64,000 bases of DNA. Origin: CAVUUN01 sp964421755. GTDB taxonomy: Bacteria > Acidobacteriota > UBA6911 > RPQK01. The notes beneath the pieces were generated by a model that saw nothing but the letters and a program-made list of their open reading frames with translations, had not been told where the DNA came from and did not search any database. Positions 59,330-64,000 of this stretch are shown here, one piece after another; positions within the stretch are counted from its first letter, which is position 1, and every line of letters starts with the position of its first letter. The stretch spans positions 1 to 64,000 of the forward strand of contig CAYQYP010000368.1 in NCBI GenBank assembly GCA_964421755.1, in the 5' to 3' direction. Both the position numbers and the translations under genes were made by a program.

Positions 59330-61447
59330 CTACCCCGCGCTTGCTCTTCTGATCTGGCTGAGCACGGAGCGGATCGCCGAAACATCCGCGCTCCGGAGAG
59401 GCACGTTGCCGAAGCGGTTTCGGTAGTACGTTTCGGTGAGATCGATGGCAGGTTCGGCCAGTGTGGCGGGAGTGAGTCGAACCGCGAATTCTCTAGGCGT
59501 CTCCGCGAGGTTCTTGATATGTCCCTTCTTGCGTAGGATCTCCAGCATCTCGAGGTAATAATCCGGAGCCAACTGATCCGATGAACGCCTCAGTATGTCC
59601 TTCCGGATCAAGAGCCGTATGAACCTGCGATATCGATAGGCAACGAATCCGACAACTATCGGGGACAGGAGCCAGAGCCATGACAAGGTCACTGACTTTC
59701 GCAAATTCCCGAGCCACAGATAGACGGCCGTCTTCGCGTGATGGATTTGCCGGCTGATTCCGAAGCCGCCCTCCCAGCGTTCGGTCAGCCAGAGCCCGAA
59801 CGAATGGAACAGGGTTATCTGCCGCATCCGGTCGAAGCTCATCAACTCCGTCCAGAACGTATCCAAGGCATCCAGCCACTCGCTGCTGATTCTCGCGATC
59901 AGGTAAGGACTCGGAGGCCGACCCGACGGCGTTGGGTCAAATTCGATCCAACCCGCTCGGCCGAAGTAACCCTCCACCCAGCTGTGGGCATCCGACTGCC
60001 TGACCACAAAATGCCCACTCCAGTTGTTGTATTCGCCCTGCCTGAAGCCATTGACCAGCCGGCATGGAATACCGAGGCTGCGCATCAGCACAGCCTGCGC
60101 GGTAGCGAAATACTCGCAATGGCCGGACTTGTGGACGAACAGGAAGTCATGGAGTGGATTTTGTCCTCCACCAGCCTTGTTGCTGAGATCGTAGGTATAG
60201 TTGCGCTTCAAATACCTCTCAATCGCCAAAGCCGCATCCAGCGGGCTTCGTGTGCCGACCGTAATGGTTTCGGCCAATCGCGCAATACCGGGTGCGAGAG
60301 CAGGTTTTTGGAGGAATCGAGGCAGAATCTCCCGATCAACCGGGATCACGCCCTGATTGGACAGGTCGACTGTCTGCAGCCTGGCCCGGAGCACTCTGTC
60401 ACGGCGACTCGAGACATCCGAGTAAACCGTGTAAATAACCCGACCGGAGGGGTGGGGCAGAAAATAGAAGCAGTCGTTGGCGTCCGGCACCACGACGCCC
60501 CGGTGCCCGCCCCCTCGCGTGTACGTAATCATGTTCGGAGCTGCGAAAATCAGATTCGTAAAAGGCTCGACATAGAACTCCTGCCTGACCAGAAACTCGT
60601 CGGGCCGTCGGCTCCTCGGTACAAGAAATCCGCTAGACGTTCCTTGATGAAGCATTTCCTGCCGGTGCCGGAGGCTGTTTACCCACGTCTTGCCGTCGAA
60701 GTGATCCAGACCAACGCCTCGCCATTTGACCTCGGCCGGGAAAAGCTCCAGGTCGACGTCGACCTTGACGCGCATGACCATCCGGCTGTCGGAGAGAATC
60801 GGTCCCATTTCCCCTAGACTCACGCGGTTCGAGAATCCGGTGAGGCTGGACATCCCTCGTCCGTTGGTCGCCAGAAAACCGAAAGGTGTCCTGGGGATGA
60901 CGATGAAAAGCGGAATCGACAGGAGGACGATCAATCCGGTCACCAGCCCGGCCATCTGCAGATACGCCCCGTGCGAAAAGGGTATCTTTCGGTTTTCCAG
61001 GTGCGCCTTCCTCGTTTCGTGGAGCATGAAGGTCAAGATTGCGCAGAAAAGGTAAACACCCAGACCGACGACGAAGAAGATGGACAGCGTGTAGCTCGAG
61101 GCAAGCAGGACGTAGACGAACGAAATCAGATAGAGAATCAGATAATCCCGGCCGGTTTTCAGGCTGAACAGCTTGACGAGACTTACCAGCAGCAGAAGGT
61201 GAATTAGGGAATCCATCAGACTGGTCACGAGAACCGAGTCGACCAGCAGCCAGACCATCAAAGCGAGCACCACCACCAGCTGAAACCGCCCCGCCAGGAA
61301 CCTTAGCTGGTATCTCCAACTGATTGCTGTAGCGCCAAGATAGACAGAGGCCAGGGCGATGGAGATCCCCCCTGAAAAAACCAGCGTCAGGAAGGAAACG
61401 ATCAGGAGCAGGTAACTGTAAAACTTAAATGCCCCGTCACACGTCAT
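59330..61447 (-). CDS. TgpA-like transmembrane transglutaminase (DUF3488)
   Basis: 705 residues. An N-terminal block of helices (about 10-185, DUF3488) precedes a soluble transglutaminase domain with the triad Cys444 (HKSGHCEYFATA), His488 (SDAHSWVEGYF) and Asp504 (WIEFDPTPSGRP). A further helix lies at about 595-615. The genes for MoxR, DUF58 and this protein form a widespread triad; the transglutaminase may cross-link or cleave envelope proteins. It starts 19 bases after the DUF58 stop. Confidence 0.93.
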   Translation of the reverse strand: MTCDGAFKFYSYLLLIVSFLTLVFSGGISIALASVYLGATAISWRYQLRFLAGRFQLVVVLALMVWLLVDSVLVTSLMDSLIHLLLLVSLVKLFSLKTGRDYLILYLISFVYVLLASSYTLSIFFVVGLGVYLFCAILTFMLHETRKAHLENRKIPFSHGAYLQMAGLVTGLIVLLSIPLFIVIPRTPFGFLATNGRGMSSLTGFSNRVSLGEMGPILSDSRMVMRVKVDVDLELFPAEVKWRGVGLDHFDGKTWVNSLRHRQEMLHQGTSSGFLVPRSRRPDEFLVRQEFYVEPFTNLIFAAPNMITYTRGGGHRGVVVPDANDCFYFLPHPSGRVIYTVYSDVSSRRDRVLRARLQTVDLSNQGVIPVDREILPRFLQKPALAPGIARLAETITVGTRSPLDAALAIERYLKRNYTYDLSNKAGGGQNPLHDFLFVHKSGHCEYFATAQAVLMRSLGIPCRLVNGFRQGEYNNWSGHFVVRQSDAHSWVEGYFGRAGWIEFDPTPSGRPPSPYLIARISSEWLDALDTFWTELMSFDRMRQITLFHSFGLWLTERWEGGFGISRQIHHAKTAVYLWLGNLRKSVTLSWLWLLSPIVVGFVAYRYRRFIRLLIRKDILRRSSDQLAPDYYLEMLEILRKKGHIKNLAETPREFAVRLTPATLAEPAIDLTETYYRNRFGNVPLRSADVSAIRSVLSQIRRASAG

Positions 61448-61466
61448 ACCGGCGTTTCGTCCACGA

Positions 61467-62753
61467 CTAAAGTCTCAGATAATCGACAACCTCGTTGGCG
61501 GGCCCGGCGCCCTGAATGCCGGCGCCCACGAGCAACGAGTACGGAGGCAAATCGTCGAGCACCAGATCGCACTGGTCGGTCGGCTGCACGGTTGCCAGTT
61601 GCTCCATCAGAGCCCGATAGCTTTCAGGTGCCCCGTTTACCGTAATCGAAAACTCGCCACTCTTCACCGTAAACCGCTGGCCATTCTCGCGCAGCGTATG
61701 ACAAAGCGTCGCGATGTACGAGACGCCTTTCTCAAATGCGGCCGTGGTTTCAGGCGTACGCACCGGCAGGTAGCGGGAGAAGACGAGGTTCAGCGTCTGG
61801 TCTTCTTCGGCCGCCAGATCCTTGACCATCAGCTTGGACGTCTTGGCGGTCGACTTCCAATGTACGAAGCGGGCGTTGTCGCCGGCCGCGTAGCCGCGAA
61901 TATTGTACAAACCTCCTCCCTGACCCCGGACAAATTTCTCGACCAGACTTTGTGTTTGTGGATAACGAGAGGAAAGCGCGCTGACCTCCGAGAGAGCGGG
62001 ATAGATCACGATGTTTCCAGACGCGGTGATCCTCCGGCCCCGGAGGAAGAAGCCAAACGGAAAGGTAGTTTTTGCTTCGAACCCGTCCACGGGATAAAGG
62101 CCGCGTTTTTTGAACGCGCACTTGAGAATCAGGCTCAGTCTTTCCCCGGCTCTCACGAACGGAAACTCTTGTTCCTGTGCAAAGAAGTCTGTCGCCTCTT
62201 CCACCGGAGAAGCTTCACCGGGGGATCCCGATGTCTGGCCGCGACCTTTCAGCCGGATACCAAACGAGGGGAACCATCTCTTCATATTGTGCAGCGTCAA
62301 GAGGAAAACAGCCGTCTGCCCCGCGTGAATGGACTCTGGAGCTTTTAGACTCACGTGCAGGTTCTGAAGAACCAGGTTTGCCACAATGCCCGAAACGATC
62401 AGAGACGCCAGCAGCGCAGCCAGAATCAGGATCAGCAGGTTGTTTCCGGTATTCAGAGCGGAAAACGCCAGGATAAAGATGATGAGGATGAAAAGCGCGC
62501 CCCGACGGGTGAACCTGAAGTAATACATGCGGGTCAGGAAATCGAGCTTCAGGCGCAGGACCAGCCTCGGAATCAGGAGCGCACTAACCAGTATCAGCAA
62601 GACCAGAGAGATCACGGACAGAAAAATGGCAGCGTAATATTCCCCCTGAGCGCGGGCGACCGAGCCAAACAGAGCAAGCACCCCGGCGACAACAAGCGAG
62701 ATGGTGCTCCACACCAGCCTCTTCGCGTCAGGGGATTTCAGAAACCTCGGCAT
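61467..62753 (-). CDS. DUF58 domain protein of the MoxR-DUF58-transglutaminase triad
   Basis: 428 residues. Hydrophobic helices are at about 15-75 and 85-125. The DUF58 region includes YNIRGYAAGDNARFVHWKSTAKTSKLMVKDL, the family hallmark, within a degenerate vWA fold. The ATG at 62753 begins 2 bases after the moxR stop; the frame extending to 62906 overlaps moxR and is rejected. The role is unknown; it is thought to act with the MoxR ATPase in protein maturation. Confidence 0.92.
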   Translation of the reverse strand: MPRFLKSPDAKRLVWSTISLVVAGVLALFGSVARAQGEYYAAIFLSVISLVLLILVSALLIPRLVLRLKLDFLTRMYYFRFTRRGALFILIIFILAFSALNTGNNLLILILAALLASLIVSGIVANLVLQNLHVSLKAPESIHAGQTAVFLLTLHNMKRWFPSFGIRLKGRGQTSGSPGEASPVEEATDFFAQEQEFPFVRAGERLSLILKCAFKKRGLYPVDGFEAKTTFPFGFFLRGRRITASGNIVIYPALSEVSALSSRYPQTQSLVEKFVRGQGGGLYNIRGYAAGDNARFVHWKSTAKTSKLMVKDLAAEEDQTLNLVFSRYLPVRTPETTAAFEKGVSYIATLCHTLRENGQRFTVKSGEFSITVNGAPESYRALMEQLATVQPTDQCDLVLDDLPPYSLLVGAGIQGAGPANEVVDYLRL

Positions 62754-62755
62754 GA

Positions 62756-63721
62756 CTATAGGGGGATTTCCACCTGCTCCATCAGGGCCTGGACCACTGC
62801 CTCCGCTTCCTGGGTTCGTGACAGTGGAGACGAGTATTTGCTGCTCACCATGATCCGATGCGAAAAAACTGGAATGACGAGGCGCTTGACATCGTCCGGC
62901 ACACAATAGTCCCGCCCCTGAAGGAATGCGAGCGCCTGCGCAGCACGATAGAGCGACATCGTGCCCCTCGGGCTGACGCCTACGGTTATCAAGTCCGAGG
63001 ACCGGGTCGCCTGCGCGAGCGTCATGATGTAATCCAGCAGATCTTCGTGGACGGAAACTGCGTCGATCGACTTCTGAGCCCTGAGGATGTCCTCGGCCGT
63101 CACTGCCGGTTGCAGGTGATCCGCCGCCTCGTAGCTGATTTGCGAGCGGATGATCTGCTTTTCGTCCTCTTTCTTCGGGTAACCCATCCGGATTCTCATC
63201 AGGAACCGGTCGAGCTGCGATTCGGGAAGCGGATAAGTGCCATGGTGTTCGACCGGGTTCTGCGTGGCGACAACGACGAAGGGCGCCGGAAGAGGGTAGC
63301 TCTGATCCTCGACTGTCACCTTCCCTTCGCTCATCGCTTCCAGCAACGCACTCTGGGTCTTGGGGGTCGTGCGATTGATCTCGTCGGCCAGCACCACGTT
63401 GGCAAACAAGGGCCCTTTTCGGAATTCGAACCGTTGCGCCGCCTGATTGAAAATCGAGACGCCGGTCAGATCGGAAGGCAGAAGGTCGCTGGTGAACTGG
63501 ATCCTCTGAAAACTGCAGTCGAACGACCGCGCCAACGCGTGGGCCAGTGTAGTTTTCCCTACTCCGGGAACGTCTTCGATCAGGAGATGGCCACGGGCCA
63601 GAAGGGCCACGATCGCCAATTCGATGACATCGGGCTTGCCTTTGATGACCTGCTCGACCGAGTCCTTGAGAGACCGCACTCTTGTTTCAAACTGCGTGGC
63701 TGTTTCCACGGTCTGTATCAT
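62756..63721 (-). CDS. MoxR-type AAA+ ATPase
   Basis: 321 residues. Walker A is EDVPGVGKTT (49-58) and Walker B VVLADEINRTTPKTQSALLEAM; ATQNPVEHHGTYPLPESQLDRFLMRI is the MoxR sensor region. MoxR ATPases act as chaperones for vWA-containing partners, here the DUF58 protein. The ATG at 63721 was chosen over an upstream frame start at 63778. It is the first gene of the three-gene operon. Confidence 0.95.
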   Translation of the reverse strand: MIQTVETATQFETRVRSLKDSVEQVIKGKPDVIELAIVALLARGHLLIEDVPGVGKTTLAHALARSFDCSFQRIQFTSDLLPSDLTGVSIFNQAAQRFEFRKGPLFANVVLADEINRTTPKTQSALLEAMSEGKVTVEDQSYPLPAPFVVVATQNPVEHHGTYPLPESQLDRFLMRIRMGYPKKEDEKQIIRSQISYEAADHLQPAVTAEDILRAQKSIDAVSVHEDLLDYIMTLAQATRSSDLITVGVSPRGTMSLYRAAQALAFLQGRDYCVPDDVKRLVIPVFSHRIMVSSKYSSPLSRTQEAEAVVQALMEQVEIPL

Positions 63722-63954
63722 ACCGTGTTTACCGCGACCGGCGAAAGACACGGCGGGGGGAGAGCAGCGGGGAGGCAATCAGTCCACGTAAGAAACCATT
63801 GGGGAACCGATTTTCCGTATGACATCGGCATGACGGCGCAACTTGTCGCTAGCGGGACAGGCCCCACCTCCGGCATTGTCGAAAGGCACGGTAGTAGAAC
63901 GACGGCATCCGTCGGATCGAGGAACAGTCGCAGTGTAAGGAGGAGAGTCCGGAC

Positions 63955-64000
63955 ATGACCACGTTTCGCAGACTCATTACGCCGCTCAGCTGGTTAGTGC
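63955..64000 (+). CDS. Start of an exported-protein gene, truncated by window end
   Basis: An ATG at 63955 is preceded by TAAGGAGGAGAG, a strong ribosome binding site about 11 bases upstream. The 15 visible codons read MTTFRRLITPLSWLV, which looks like the start of a signal peptide. The preceding 233-base divergent gap to moxR shows no gene. It contains a small palindrome (GACGGCATCCGTC near 63901). The product cannot be identified. Confidence 0.55.
   Translation, partial: MTTFRRLITPLSWLV

Noticed and set aside
62858..63958. 366-codon plus-strand frame opposite moxR
   Set aside because: Antisense to a MoxR ATPase with intact Walker motifs; no supporting feature.

Overview
The window looks like a chromosome segment of a Gram-negative, GC-rich heterotrophic bacterium, most likely an acidobacterium or close relative. 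This is an inference from gene content and style, not from a marker gene: there is an 11-subunit NADH dehydrogenase locus, a TamB/BamA/SurA outer-membrane set, an LPS heptose kinase with a GT9 transferase, a Tat-exported aldo/keto reductase, and many intergenic repeats. I saw no rRNA, tRNA, CRISPR array, insertion sequence or prophage. Nearly all genes are core functions in compact operons. The unusual material is mostly between the genes.

Layout. 1-534: the start of an ATP synthase operon on the minus strand (AtpZ-like protein, then a truncated ATP synthase subunit I). 794-11369: nuoABCDHIJKLMN on the minus strand, with no nuoE, nuoF or nuoG. 11556-13475: galE and UDP-glucuronate decarboxylase. 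14373-19851: uvrB, aroA, aroK and a LysM lytic transglycosylase. 19916-24324: clpB, an HtpX-type protease and grpE (protein quality control). 24409-28462: aldo/keto reductase, cyclophilin lipoprotein, MEMO protein, ruvC and yebC. 28542-33707: truA, uppS, cdsA, dxr and rseP (tRNA modification, envelope lipid and isoprenoid synthesis, site-2 protease). 33830-35939: an anti-sigma/anti-anti-sigma pair followed by a 2-phosphoglycerate-kinase-like protein with two ATP-cone domains. 36044-43775: TamB, a BamA-family protein and a SurA-like chaperone. 43787-47847: dtd, a small unknown, lexA, a 59-codon gene, a PDZ protein and a parvulin. 47897-49461: ECF sigma factor, zinc anti-sigma factor and a small exported protein. 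49519-52727: both subunits of a B12-dependent acyl-CoA mutase of the isobutyryl-CoA type, a SprT-like metalloprotein and a phosphoesterase. 59073-52968 (minus): rimO, yacG, pgpA, cinA, thpR, a Trm112-like protein, a GT9 transferase and the heptose kinase. 63721-59330 (minus): MoxR, DUF58 and transglutaminase. A new plus-strand gene begins at 63955.

Intergenic DNA. Three structured repeat classes recur. (1) Long perfect inverted repeats with 52- or 62-bp arms and a 23-nt spacer, plus a shorter family built on a GTCCGACTT palindrome; all five sit at the 3' ends of operons. (2) A cluster of six triloop hairpins at 25465-25622, three in each orientation. (3) Tracts of degenerate 6-9 base units, often 7 bases, in more than ten gaps, one of which now encodes the N-terminus of the SurA-like protein. 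Several genes have a -10 hexamer only 6-10 bases before the start codon and no Shine-Dalgarno sequence, which suggests leaderless transcripts.

I did not find a clear new multi-gene defence or metabolic system. The best leads are the covarying inverted repeats, the hairpin cluster, the mutase re-assignment (Phe72/Gln190), and the partner-switch operon with the tandem ATP-cone kinase.
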